Source of the DNA: Podospora pseudocomata | Lineage: Eukaryota > Ascomycota > Sordariomycetes > Sordariales > Podosporaceae | Length of the DNA stretch: 64,000 nt | Direction of reading: 5' to 3' | Assembly (NCBI RefSeq): GCF_035222375.1 | Contig: NW_026946363.1 | Span: 1,116,001 to 1,180,000 of the forward strand | Shown here: positions 11,549 through 20,741 of the stretch, piece after piece | Numbering within the stretch: the stretch's first letter is position 1 | How the letters are laid out: each line of letters opens with the position of its first letter | Position numbers and translations under genes: made by a program | Notes under the pieces: generated by a model | The model's database searches: none | The model's input: only the letters and a program-made list of their open reading frames with translations | What the model was told of the DNA's origin: nothing

Positions 11549-12769
11549 ATGAAGGCCTCTTCTATCGCTACGGCCTTGGCCGGTGGCATAACCATGCTCT
11601 CAGCGGCGGTGCAAGCCGATCCGGGGATGATGAACTCGTCTGTTCTGGAAGTCCTCCACGAGGCAGACCGGAGGCCACAAGAGCTCATCGGTGACCTTCA
11701 ATGGCTTCAACCTCGCCAGATGAGCCCCGTTTCTCACTTGATCAGATCAATTCTGGTCGATGGCTTTGATGCTCAATCGAATGAGCATTACCAATACGTA
11801 CCTCCCTTGCGTTCGGCAGCTTGTGCTCGAGACACTTGCTGCGTCTGGTGGTACATTGCCAAAGAAATGTCACAACTCTTCCGTGGCACTGATGGGCAAT
11901 GTACAGATGCCGCCCGAGGTGCCATCCGTACCGGTTTTCACGATGCCGGCGCGTGGTCCAAGACTACGGGCGATTTCGGGGGTGCTGACGGGTCCATCGT
12001 CCATGCACCCGAGGAGATGCTTCGCCGACCAAACAAGGGGCTTCAAGAGATTGTTCAACAGTACAAGTTTTGGTACGATCGCTGGAGCCATTTCGGTGTT
12101 AGCATGGCCGATTTGATCCAGATGGGCGCCAATGTCGCTACTGTTGTTTGCCCTCTGTAAGTCAATTACATCTTTTGCCTCGTTCTCTACTCCGTCTTAC
12201 AGGTTGCTGACTCTGCCATCTCAACAGTGGCCCCCGCATCCGCTCCTTTGTTGGCCGCCGAGACAACTTCAAGCCTGCTCCAGACGGACTTCTCCCCAGC
12301 CCTTTCGACCCTCCCGACAAGGTCATCGCCATGTTCCGTGCCAAGACTATCCAACCGCTCAGCCTTGCCGCCCTGCTCGGTGCTCACTCCACCAGCCGCC
12401 AACGTTTCTTCAATCCTGCGCGTGCTGGCGCCCCCCAGGACAGCACCCCAGGTGTTTGCGATGTGCTGTTCTACCGCCAGACTCTGGCTGCCCGCTCCCC
12501 TCCTGATGTCTTCCGCCTCCCCAGCGATGTCGTCTTGGCTGAGCACCCCCTCCTGTTCCCGGCTTTCAAGGCTTTTGCCGGACCTGGTGGCCAGGCTCTT
12601 TGGGCACATGTAAGCCTTGTCCTCAGCCTTGTTGTGAAATCCCGCTAACAGTAGTGTGCAATAGGAATACGCCCGCGCGTACCTCCGGCTTAGTCTTCTC
12701 GGTGTTTTCAACATCAACAACCTGACCGACTGCACCCGGGTGCTACCGCCGAGAACGCTCAAGTGGTGA
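11549..12769 (+). CDS. Secreted class II-type (ligninase family) heme peroxidase
   Basis: An extracellular hydrogen-peroxide-dependent heme peroxidase of the plant/fungal/bacterial superfamily. Exons 11549-12156, 12228-12609 and 12665-12769 close a 364-residue frame. Residues 1-23 are a signal peptide (MKASSIATALAGG...). The distal heme site is RTGFHDAGAWS (R127, F130, H131), followed by the Ca-binding GDFGGADGS. The proximal histidine is H256 in LAALLGAHSTS. Other family segments are SMADLIQMGANVATVVCPLG and RFFNPARAGAPQDSTPGV. The end, NNLTDCTRVLPPRTLKW, is followed directly by TGA, about 20-30 residues shorter than the ends I remember for related ascomycete proteins. A GTGAGC just at the stop could be a donor to a missed last exon. 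Whether it oxidises lignin or phenolics or is a generic peroxidase cannot be told here. Confidence 0.9.
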
Positions 12770-13263
12770 GCATGCGATACTTGCCGTGGTTGATCGATGG
12801 GAAATGGGACGCGCAAGAACATGGCATGGCCTGAGGCTATGGAAAAACATCACGGGGCTGGACTTGGCTTGGAAAAGGGCTGGAAAAGAAGGAAGGAAAA
12901 CGGCACAAAATAAGTAGATAAACACAGAGAGCAAGTACTTGGACTGGATGGACATACCGTAGTTGGAAGTAGATCGATTTGCATACCACTACCATAATTT
13001 GTTTCACATACTGGATTTTCAGTGTTGTTTGTGGAGCAACATCATTAGAAAATAGCACAAGGTCGACAACATCAGCATGCGGCTTTCGAGCCCTGAGTTC
13101 TTGGCACCCCCTTTTCACGCCAAGACTTTCACAGATCCGACAGCAAAATCCATGATCTATTCTCAGCAAAACAAGCCAACCTAGCAAAGTCTCTTTTCCA
13201 TATATCACCCAACATCTTCGCCTACCAACATATCATATTGCCTCGCTCTTCTTGACTCCACAA
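12770..13263. other. Convergent intergenic region
   Basis: 3' regions of the peroxidase and the kinase-like gene. No gene or repeat seen. Confidence 0.5.
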
Positions 13264-16200
13264 TCACATCACACCACCAGTACGCCCAGCATCATCAGCA
13301 CCACCACCACTACTAGACCCTCTCCTCCTGATCCTCGCGATAATCGCCGGCCTCCTCACCCGCGGACGACCAACAACCGCATCAGCCATCGCAGCAACAA
13401 CACCAGACTGCGCACCACCAGCAACACCACCACCAGGAGGCGGAGACCGACCAACACCACCACCACCACCCCTCCTCTCACTCTCATCAATAACAACCAC
13501 CGCCCCCTCCCTCTCCCACCGCCTCCGCACCCCCCCAGGCGCAGCCCACCGAGCCTGCACCGACGGCCCCAGCGGCGGTCCCTTTCCCCCATCCTTGAAC
13601 CAATCCACCGGCTGTTTGTTCTTCGTAGACTTTTTCTCCGGAGTCCCCAGCCTCATCTTACTCATTACCGTCCTCAACCCATCCAAACTGTCCTGGTCGG
13701 GGGTGTATAATGCTTGCTGAGGTGGAACTACAAGCTCGTACCTCTGTCTCTGTCTGGGACCAACCGGTGTGAGGACCCGCCGGGCAGTTCTCCTTGCTGC
13801 TGGCTGCAACGGGGCAGGGGTGGAGGGGGGGACAGGGGTGAGGTGGAGGCCTGCTACTTTTGGGGTGAGGACTTTGGTGATATAGTCGTCGGTAGGGCCT
13901 GGGCGGGAAGGGGTGGATGGGGGAGGGGCAGGGGGGGCGAGGACTGCTCCTGGGGGGAGGATGTTGCTTTGGAAGTGGAAGACTGGGGGGGGAGGGGGGG
14001 CGTCGTCGCCGGCTGCTGCTGCTGCTGCTGCGGCGGCGGCGGCGATGTAGGAGGGGGGTGGTTGCTGGGGGGCTGGGGAGGGGAGGTTTGGATTTGTTGA
14101 AGGGAGGGGGGGCGCGGGGATGTGGGCTTGGGGGGTACGGCAGGATTCGCCTTGGGTTTCGGGTTTGCGGCGGAGGAGTTTGGCGCGTGGTTGGGTTGGG
14201 TCTATGGGGTTGTGGCGGCGGACGAGTCTGGTTGTTTGGCGCCCGGGGCGGCGGGTGGGTGTGCTGGCGGGGGGTTGTTGGGGTTGTTGGGGTGCTTGGG
14301 GGGTTGTCAGGTTGGGAGCAGGCGGAGGTGGCGGAGGAGCAGGAGGAGCAGTAGGTGTTGGTGGTGGTGGTGGTGGTGGAGGAGGAGGCTGTTGCGGTTG
14401 CTGAGCCGATTCGGCTGCTGGTTCAGGTTCTGAAGGTACTGGAACCGGTGCCGGGTTTGCAACCGGGACAATGGGGACAACGGGCGTTTCGCCAGCTGGC
14501 TCGTTAAAGAACTGCTCGCACCACTTACGCACATCGGCGTTCCTCTGCCATTCCCATTCCGACTTCACCTCACGATCAATCGCTTGTTTTAACTCGTGAA
14601 ATGCTGGTCGTTGTTCTGGCTCTTCTAGCATGCAGGCGACAACGAGGTCGAGCAGCTCACGGTCATAGATCCCGTCCCACATTTTGCCTTGGAGATAACC
14701 ACCATAGCCCCAGAGCTTCCTCATTTTGGGTTGACCGGTTTTGGGGTCCAAAACAGGGTTGCCAGTATCCGGATCGGTGACCTCCTTCTCAAAGCACTCA
14801 TATGGTACTGGAGAAAAGGGCAGTTTGCGAAGTGTTATCAGCCCCCACATAACCAGTCCAACATGATAGAGGTTGGTTTTGTACGAGTATTTGCCGGCAA
14901 TACTAGACTTCTTTTCCGGGTCTGTTTCTTCAGCGGGTAGGAATCCCGTGATGTAGTCCCACTCGTCGGTAAACTGCTCTGGCAACAGCCATCCCAACCA
15001 ATATTTACCTCTTGGCCGGGATATGTGCATCAGCTTGGGATCGTTCCGCATTGCATTCCTCATGAAAGTTGTCATTCCAAAATCTGCGAGCTTTATGATG
15101 GGCACCATCGTGTGAGTGATATCCGAGTCATTGTCCGCAAAGTCGCCAACAAACAGATTTGTCGCATCGAGGTCGAAATGAACCAAGTCTGGGCTCATTT
15201 CGTACTCGCTTGGGGGGAGGATTTCGTTGATGGGATACTTTCCCAGGTGGCGATGAGTGCTATTATATAGCTCCTCTTGGAACCGTGGAGGGTAGGCCAG
15301 AGCGAGAGCGGCCTTCAACAAGCAGTCGAATATCAGCCATAGTACCTTTTCTGGTAACGCTTGTCCGAGCAGGCTTATCCGGCCAATCCAGCTTTCGAGA
15401 CCGCCCCTCCGCATCATTTCCAGGATAAGAGTCGGACCATTGTCGTCCACTTTCCCAATGTTGCTCCTCTCGACCGTCCTGTCCTGAGGATAGTTCCAGT
15501 GATGAAAGGCCTGTACAGGATAGCCTTTAGCCCCCGTGCCATCGTCTGTATCGGTGCTGCCATCCGGATCATCGTCCGGGGGCGGCGCCGGTGGTGGGGC
15601 AGGTGTCGGTGTGATGGTCCTTCTCGATGGTCCAGCTTTCGACACGAGTCCTCCAGCCTTTGATACGAGTCCTCCAGCCACGACCCGCGGATCAACACCT
15701 GATAATGGTGCCGTGTTTTTCTTTCTTTCCGGAGGGCGCAAGTAAACCCTTTGTGTGATATGTCGTGCCCGTGCCAGATATCGGTGCATCTGCTTCTCAT
15801 TTTCCAGCTCGTTGCCCGATATAGCATTCAACGCGTACTTGAAGACCACGTCTCTGGTCCGGCCCTTCAAGTCCTGGATCGTGTACATGGCAGCGAGCCC
15901 GTTCCCACCAAATCCAAGGAACTTTTTGAAGCCAATTTGCGCCTGTGGCGAGACGATGTACAAGGGAATGTTTTCGAGTTCCTTCTGGATCTCCTCGGGT
16001 AAATTAGACACACCTTTGTTTCCCAGGTCAAACTTGGGAAGGCTCTGAATGTTTATCATTGAGTTTTTGTGCTTGTCATTTTCGTGGCCGGGAGCCTTGC
16101 CCGGCAGGGGAAGGTCGTAGTTTCTCCATAGCTCAGGTTTATCGCACTCCTCTTCCCACAGCCTTTGTTTTCCAAGGCGGTAGTAGACGAGGGAGGTTGC

Positions 16201-16323
16201 ATTGCGCTGACGATAGAGGTGGAGCTTTCTCATATAATCGGGGTCGCGGTCCCTATATCTACGGTCGATGAGGTACCCGGGCTGACCGGCTTCTTTGCTG
16301 ACTGCTGGCGGCATCTTGTTCAA
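13264..16323 (-). CDS. Atypical protein-kinase-like protein with long proline-rich C-terminal tail
   Basis: A single uninterrupted frame of 1019 residues. Residues about 130-590 form a protein-kinase fold. They include a glycine-loop-like FLGFGGNG (135-142), a VVFKYAL lysine (about 162), a catalytic loop HFDLDATN (382-389) with the base D384 and metal-binding N389, and KLADFG (D414). The catalytic-loop lysine of HRDLKxxN is replaced by D386. An insert of about 90 residues (200-290) rich in Pro and Asp splits the N-lobe and contains a direct repeat (GGLVSKA twice). From about 610 to the end the protein is low complexity: poly-Pro runs, an Ala run at 761-771 and QPQQPP stretches. There is no signal peptide or transmembrane segment. 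It resembles fungal kinase-like proteins found near self/nonself genes only in general outline. Catalytic activity is plausible but unproven. Confidence 0.8.
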   Translation of the reverse strand: MNKMPPAVSKEAGQPGYLIDRRYRDRDPDYMRKLHLYRQRNATSLVYYRLGKQRLWEEECDKPELWRNYDLPLPGKAPGHENDKHKNSMINIQSLPKFDLGNKGVSNLPEEIQKELENIPLYIVSPQAQIGFKKFLGFGGNGLAAMYTIQDLKGRTRDVVFKYALNAISGNELENEKQMHRYLARARHITQRVYLRPPERKKNTAPLSGVDPRVVAGGLVSKAGGLVSKAGPSRRTITPTPAPPPAPPPDDDPDGSTDTDDGTGAKGYPVQAFHHWNYPQDRTVERSNIGKVDDNGPTLILEMMRRGGLESWIGRISLLGQALPEKVLWLIFDCLLKAALALAYPPRFQEELYNSTHRHLGKYPINEILPPSEYEMSPDLVHFDLDATNLFVGDFADNDSDITHTMVPIIKLADFGMTTFMRNAMRNDPKLMHISRPRGKYWLGWLLPEQFTDEWDYITGFLPAEETDPEKKSSIAGKYSYKTNLYHVGLVMWGLITLRKLPFSPVPYECFEKEVTDPDTGNPVLDPKTGQPKMRKLWGYGGYLQGKMWDGIYDRELLDLVVACMLEEPEQRPAFHELKQAIDREVKSEWEWQRNADVRKWCEQFFNEPAGETPVVPIVPVANPAPVPVPSEPEPAAESAQQPQQPPPPPPPPPPTPTAPPAPPPPPPAPNLTTPQAPQQPQQPPASTPTRRPGRQTTRLVRRHNPIDPTQPRAKLLRRKPETQGESCRTPQAHIPAPPLPSTNPNLPSPAPQQPPPSYIAAAAAAAAAAAGDDAPPPPPVFHFQSNILPPGAVLAPPAPPPSTPSRPGPTDDYITKVLTPKVAGLHLTPVPPSTPAPLQPAARRTARRVLTPVGPRQRQRYELVVPPQQALYTPDQDSLDGLRTVMSKMRLGTPEKKSTKNKQPVDWFKDGGKGPPLGPSVQARWAAPGGVRRRWEREGAVVVIDESERRGGGGGVGRSPPPGGGVAGGAQSGVVAAMADAVVGRPRVRRPAIIARIRRRGSSSGGGADDAGRTGGVM
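15620..15664 (-). repeat. Short in-frame direct repeat in kinase-like gene
   Basis: Two neighbouring copies of a 21-base unit (plus strand ACGAGTCCTCCAGCCTTTGAT against ACGAGTCCTCCAGCC) encode GGLVSKA twice in the insert of the kinase-like protein. The difference between copies is small, so the duplication may be recent. Confidence 0.7.
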
Positions 16324-16920
16324 TATTGGTGATCAGACTGTTGATGGCGCTGTTGGGAGATATATGGCCTTGCGATTAGCCCGCGCCACATCTATGGAGG
16401 TGGGCGAAGAATGCAGCAGACTGTTGATTTTCTTATGGAGTGGTTAATGTCATCAAGCATGTTTGTGTCTGAGATATGCTGTATGATAGGTGCCAAGGCT
16501 GTTTGAGCAAAGACAACATCGGGACAAACCTTTACAATGAAATCGCGTCAATCATGCCGCATCCGGATGTCGGATGATGAAGCTACCACAACAAAGACAT
16601 TCACTGTCGCCTTAATTAGGCACGCCTTCATGTATAGTCCAGTGCTCACCTGCCGCGGCACCGGACAATGAAACTGATCTGATGAGAAGAAGCCCGAGGT
16701 TAACCCAGTACCTCAGCTTATCGTCACACGACATCCAAAAGTAGCAAGCTGTGTCACTCCTCTATCCCAATAGCAAAGTGACAACAAATATACGCAATGG
16801 AAGACTTACTCAAAGCAATACATTTACTCAAAGCTCACAAAGAGCAACATATACACAACTTCCTATCCCACCCCCTCCCAACCACCACACCTATGCCCCC
16901 CAAATTCCACCTCCCACAAC
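16324..16920. other. Intergenic between kinase-like gene and endoglucanase
   Basis: Upstream region of the kinase-like gene and 3' region of the GH5 gene. A CATATATCTC element lies just upstream (minus strand, about 16358-16366) of the kinase-like start and could serve as a TATA-like site. No other feature is seen. Confidence 0.4.
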
Positions 16921-18145
16921 CTAAATATACTCCCTCAAGATATTATTATAGTTCACATACCCCGTCCCACTAGGCGGCTCAAAGCTAAACATGTAATCTC
17001 CCCACCACGGACCCCCAGCCCACCACAACGCCCCCTGCCACACATCACTATTCGCCTTCAAGTGATCCAGCAGTCCCCTAACGGCCTGCTTGCAAACATC
17101 GTTTGGCCCACCAGCAAACTCACCCAGAATCCCCTTCTTGTTGTTCGCCCTCAACCAGGCAGTAGCGCCCACCACCCTCTGAGCCCCAATCTGCGCATTC
17201 ACACACGCCGGCGCTGTCCCCGACCCGTCAGAGTCCAGGTACTGATGCATCTGGTAGATAATCTTGTTCTTCGGGTCAGTCAGCGCGACAAGGTTGGTGT
17301 TGGTGACGTTCCAAGTCCAGGCTCCGGACCAAGAGTTGCCCTCGACCCAGATGTACTGCTCCTTTGCGCCCGCTGCACGGATGCCGTTGATGGCGGCTTG
17401 GTTGAGCTGGAGGACCAGGTCCTGGGACATGGTGTGGTACTCGTTGTTGGTGTCAAAAATAACACGGGGGTTGTTCACGAACTGAGTGGCGAGGTTGCGC
17501 CAGAAGGTCTGGAAGTCGGCCGTGTTGGTGATGATGTTGCCGAAGTAGCGGCCGTAGTTGTGGGGGTCGAGCACGGCGTAGGCGCCGGCGTTGGTGATGA
17601 AGTTGATGGAGTCGGTGAAGTTGCGGAGGTAACCCGCGTCGAACGAGTTGGTCAGGCCGTTTTGGGCAAGACGCTCCATGGCGAAGCCGACGCGGAAGGT
17701 GTTGTAGCCTTGGTTAATCAGTGTCTATACCGCTTGTCAGCTACATCTCCTTTCCATCATGTGTCCAAGAGCTTCCTACCCTGATGGCATTATTGTCCGG
17801 AAAGATAAAATGCGTCCCCCAAACACCAGGATACGTCTTCTCTCCAAACTCGCCACCAGCCTGGTTGGTACCGAACCACTTGAACTTGCCCGGGGCCAAG
17901 GTAGGGGTAGCAGCCGCCGAGGTCGTCGCAGCACGGGTGGTCGATGTCGCGAGGGTCGTTGGCTGAGGGGCAGCACCGGGTTGGCACTGGCTGTACCACT
18001 GGTTGACAAAGACACAAGTGTGCCCAGAGACACAGGTCGTCGCGCCAGACCAGTTCTGACCGCCGCACTGGGCCCAGGCACCGGCTTGAGCAGCCGCGCC
18101 AGCCGCCAGAGTGGCGACGGCACCGGCAATGATGGAGCCCTTCAT
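16921..18145 (-). CDS. CBM1-containing GH5 endo-beta-1,4-glucanase
   Basis: A secreted cellulase that cuts internal beta-1,4-glucosidic bonds. Exons 18145-17780 and 17724-16921 (55-bp intron) close a 389-residue frame. The order is signal peptide (1-20), an N-terminal family 1 cellulose-binding module (about 21-55: [12 protein letters not shown]...[11 protein letters not shown], four Cys, aromatic face W24/W50/Y51), and a Thr/Ser/Ala/Pro linker (about 58-85). The GH5 barrel, subfamily 5-like by sequence, follows. The acid/base is E217 in [10 protein letters not shown] and the nucleophile E324 in [18 protein letters not shown] and [14 protein letters not shown] also match the family. The architecture corresponds to Trichoderma EGII/Cel5A-type enzymes. 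Its neighbours (peroxidase, esterase) fit plant-biomass degradation. The intron falls in [12 protein letters not shown], which restores a typical family segment. Confidence 0.95.
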
Positions 18146-18224
18146 CTTGTCGTGGAGTTTACTGGGAGCAAGACAGGTTGGTCAACGAAACATCTTCCTG
18201 GCAGACAGGGGAACATACTCGCGC

Positions 18225-18231
18225 TTTTATA
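18225..18231 (-). promoter_or_regulatory. TATA box of the GH5 endoglucanase gene
   Basis: The minus strand reads TATAAAA about 80 bases upstream of the start codon, the only good TATA match close to this gene and in the expected place for a strongly inducible cellulase gene. Transcription start would be expected roughly 25-35 bases downstream. Position and match are seen; function is inferred. Confidence 0.6.
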
Positions 18232-18960
18232 TCCTTCCTCTCCCCCCCCCAACAACCTTCCATCTCTTCAACCGCCCTTGTCAGAGTGGAGATGGGACCG
18301 TTAGCGATGCGGCTCTCGCCATCTCGGCATCACGGTCCCCTTCGATTTGGCAGGGGAGAAGCCGTTGAAGCATGGTGATTTCCGGGGAAGTCGCCTTGTT
18401 CAGTGGAGCGACGTTGCATCGTGCGTTGCTAGACGCAACTCGAGGCGGCCCCTGACATCCCGGAGGGCGGTAGAGGCGAACCCGGATACCGGAACGGGAA
18501 TGAATCACCTCACCTTCAAGGGAATTCTGCTGTCTTCTTCCGCGTTGATTGAATGACGAGTGACGCGTGCGGAAGAATGACTTGCGTTGCGCTGTCCTGT
18601 GGTGTTGGGCCCGCGGTCCGGAAACGCCCAGCAGTTTTCACCACGGACGAAGGTCTTCCGTTTGTCGTCTTTGGCACAAACGTCCGTGCCAAGACCCACG
18701 ATCAAGATTTGCCCAGGAACACTGACAAATGCTTGTCATGGTCGGTTAACATGTGCCGCGGATTCAGGGGCAAGACAACGAGAAGATCGACTGGATGTGC
18801 ATATCAACTACTCTCTCTCCATCAAGAAGATGAAGACAGCAAATGTCCCGAATATCTACTCTGATTAGCAGTACAGGATTACAGGGTGTATGCCCCAAAC
18901 ATAGATACTGCGATACAACCCATTTCTTCCTCCTGACGTCTCAAGACTCTCACTGTTCCA
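18232..18960. other. Upstream region of the endoglucanase
   Basis: Contains the 5' region of the GH5 gene and the 3' end of the esterase gene. A C-run (18241-18250) and several G-rich SYGGRG-like strings occur, which could bind a CreA-type repressor. Such short motifs are frequent by chance, so I do not call sites. Confidence 0.35.
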
Positions 18961-20741
18961 TCACCATCCGGTCCATCCACTTCCAACCCGTCTTGGGTAT
19001 ATCTTGTCGAACAAAAGCGTGCATCTCCTCGCAAGTTCACTGCCGACATACTCCATCTCAGTCTTTCCTCCCGTGTCAAACCGCAGCCGACTAAGCTTCT
19101 TGCTGTCAAATTTCTCCCATCGAGCCGTTCCTTGGGCCCGCTCTGTGTTGGGATCAAATGTCTTGATAAAGCTGATCCAGTATTTCTGAATCACATCAAC
19201 GGCGTTTCCGTTGAGCTCTCCCTCTCTATACGTTCTTGGTGCACTGATGTACGGCTCTAGAACATACTCTGGTCCAAACAACGCAGATATCTCGCTGACA
19301 TGAGGGACGCCGAGTCCTGCTGCAATCTGGTCGGGATCCTCGATGTTCCAACGATAGTTCCACGCGTTGTTGAAGCCATGGTCTGGGAAAGCAGAGCTCA
19401 TGTAGATGTTAGGGCACATGTAGCGCATGTCACCGTAGACTTGGCTGAGCTGCTCTCTCCAACAGTCTCTTGCGGGGCATCTGTCTTGCTCCTTCCCCGT
19501 GTTCTTCCACGCCTTGTTGAGCAACCACAACTTTCTGAGTGTCAAAAAGGGGTATTGGGTCCTCATCCATCGATTGCTGTGGGCGACAGTCGAGGTGAAG
19601 GGAGAAGTGAAGATGCTGCCACCATTGGTATCGTCGCCCCAGATGACTGGCACCTTGATAAACCTTCCTTGCTTGAACGCTTCGATGAGAGGTAGGCTGA
19701 ACATGTCGTAGTCGATCACGGGTCCCCACATAAACAAGGGGTTGAGTGATTGGCCAGGGTATGGTGTGCCAGAGCCATGCATCTGAATCTCTCGGTACGG
19801 CTTCTTGCGTAGACAGGTGAGTGTAGCCTCCGAGCTGTTGCTGACGCAGCCGATGCGGACGACAAGATCTTGGAACTGGTAACGGGCTTCTTTGGCGGTG
19901 ATAACATGACCCCAAGCCGCTGACTCGCCGGCGCCAGCGTGGAAAAGGTCTTGATCACGGCCGCCATATGCGGTGAGGTGCCAGGCGATACTTGTGGCGC
20001 CGGCGGATGCACCACCGAGGACAACATGGTCTGGGTCACCACCAAACTGGGCAATGTTCTTCTTGACCCTGCATAGATGAAGAGGGTCAGTACATGGGCA
20101 CACATGACCATCAGTGTCAGACATACCACTTCAAGGCTTGTCGTTGGTCTCGCAATCCATTGTTGGGAGTTAACTTGTCGCCGTCCACGAGGAATCCCCA
20201 AGGGCCGACTCGGTAATTCAAAGTGACGACAACGATGCCCATCTTGCTCTTCTTGACCAGGCCGGTGCCGTTCAGGCGAGGATGGGAGTTCGCGTTAAAC
20301 CCTCCACCTTGAATGTAGACGAAAACAGGCAGCTTAGACACCGGGTGTGCTCTGCTGGGAGCATAAACATCGAGGAAGAGACAGTCCTCGGAGTAATTGG
20401 CCTCATTATTTTGGCTGGGAAGAACCCCAGTTGGGAGGCAGATTGGACCATGCTTGGAGAAGCATCAGTATCAATGCCCAGAAAACAAAGACCAACAGGA
20501 AGATACATACCTCGTAGGCATATTGCGTGAAGTTCTCTGGGAGAGGGTCAACTGGGGGCTGGAACCGAAGTTCCCCAAGAGGAGGGGCAGCGTATCGGAT
20601 TCCCAACCAGTAGGAGACACCACAATCGAGAACCTGGCCGATGTAGTCCCCATTGCTGAGCTTGACGCGAGGACTAAGGCCCCAGGTCTCGAGAGGAGAA
20701 AGCAACAGGAGGAGGCAGGCGACGGCGATGGTGGCGAACAT
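18961..20741 (-). CDS. Secreted type-B carboxylesterase/lipase (alpha/beta hydrolase)
   Basis: Exons 20741-20511, 20452-20127 and 20068-18961 close a 554-residue frame. The N-terminus is hydrophobic (MFATIAVACLLLLLSPLETWG), a signal peptide. Family marks: GIRYAAPPLGELRFQPP, then EDCLFLDVYAP and the oxyanion-hole segment VYIQGGGFN. Next come VVVTLNYRVGPWGFL and NNGLRDQRQALKWVKKNIAQ, and the nucleophile elbow GGASAGA with S207 (GxSxG). The family is carboxylesterase type B, which hydrolyses carboxylic esters; the substrate is unknown. Cys residues near 40, 100 and in the C-terminal half suit disulphides of a secreted enzyme. The next gene downstream on the same strand is the GH5 endoglucanase, about 0.8 kb away. 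Confidence 0.9.

Noticed and set aside
13252-13710. Long Thr/Pro/Arg-rich plus-strand frame
   Set aside because: Antisense shadow of the kinase-like gene's low-complexity tail.
18240-18560. Possible CreA/Xyr1-type sites in the endoglucanase promoter
   Set aside because: Motifs are too short and frequent to support without expression or binding data.
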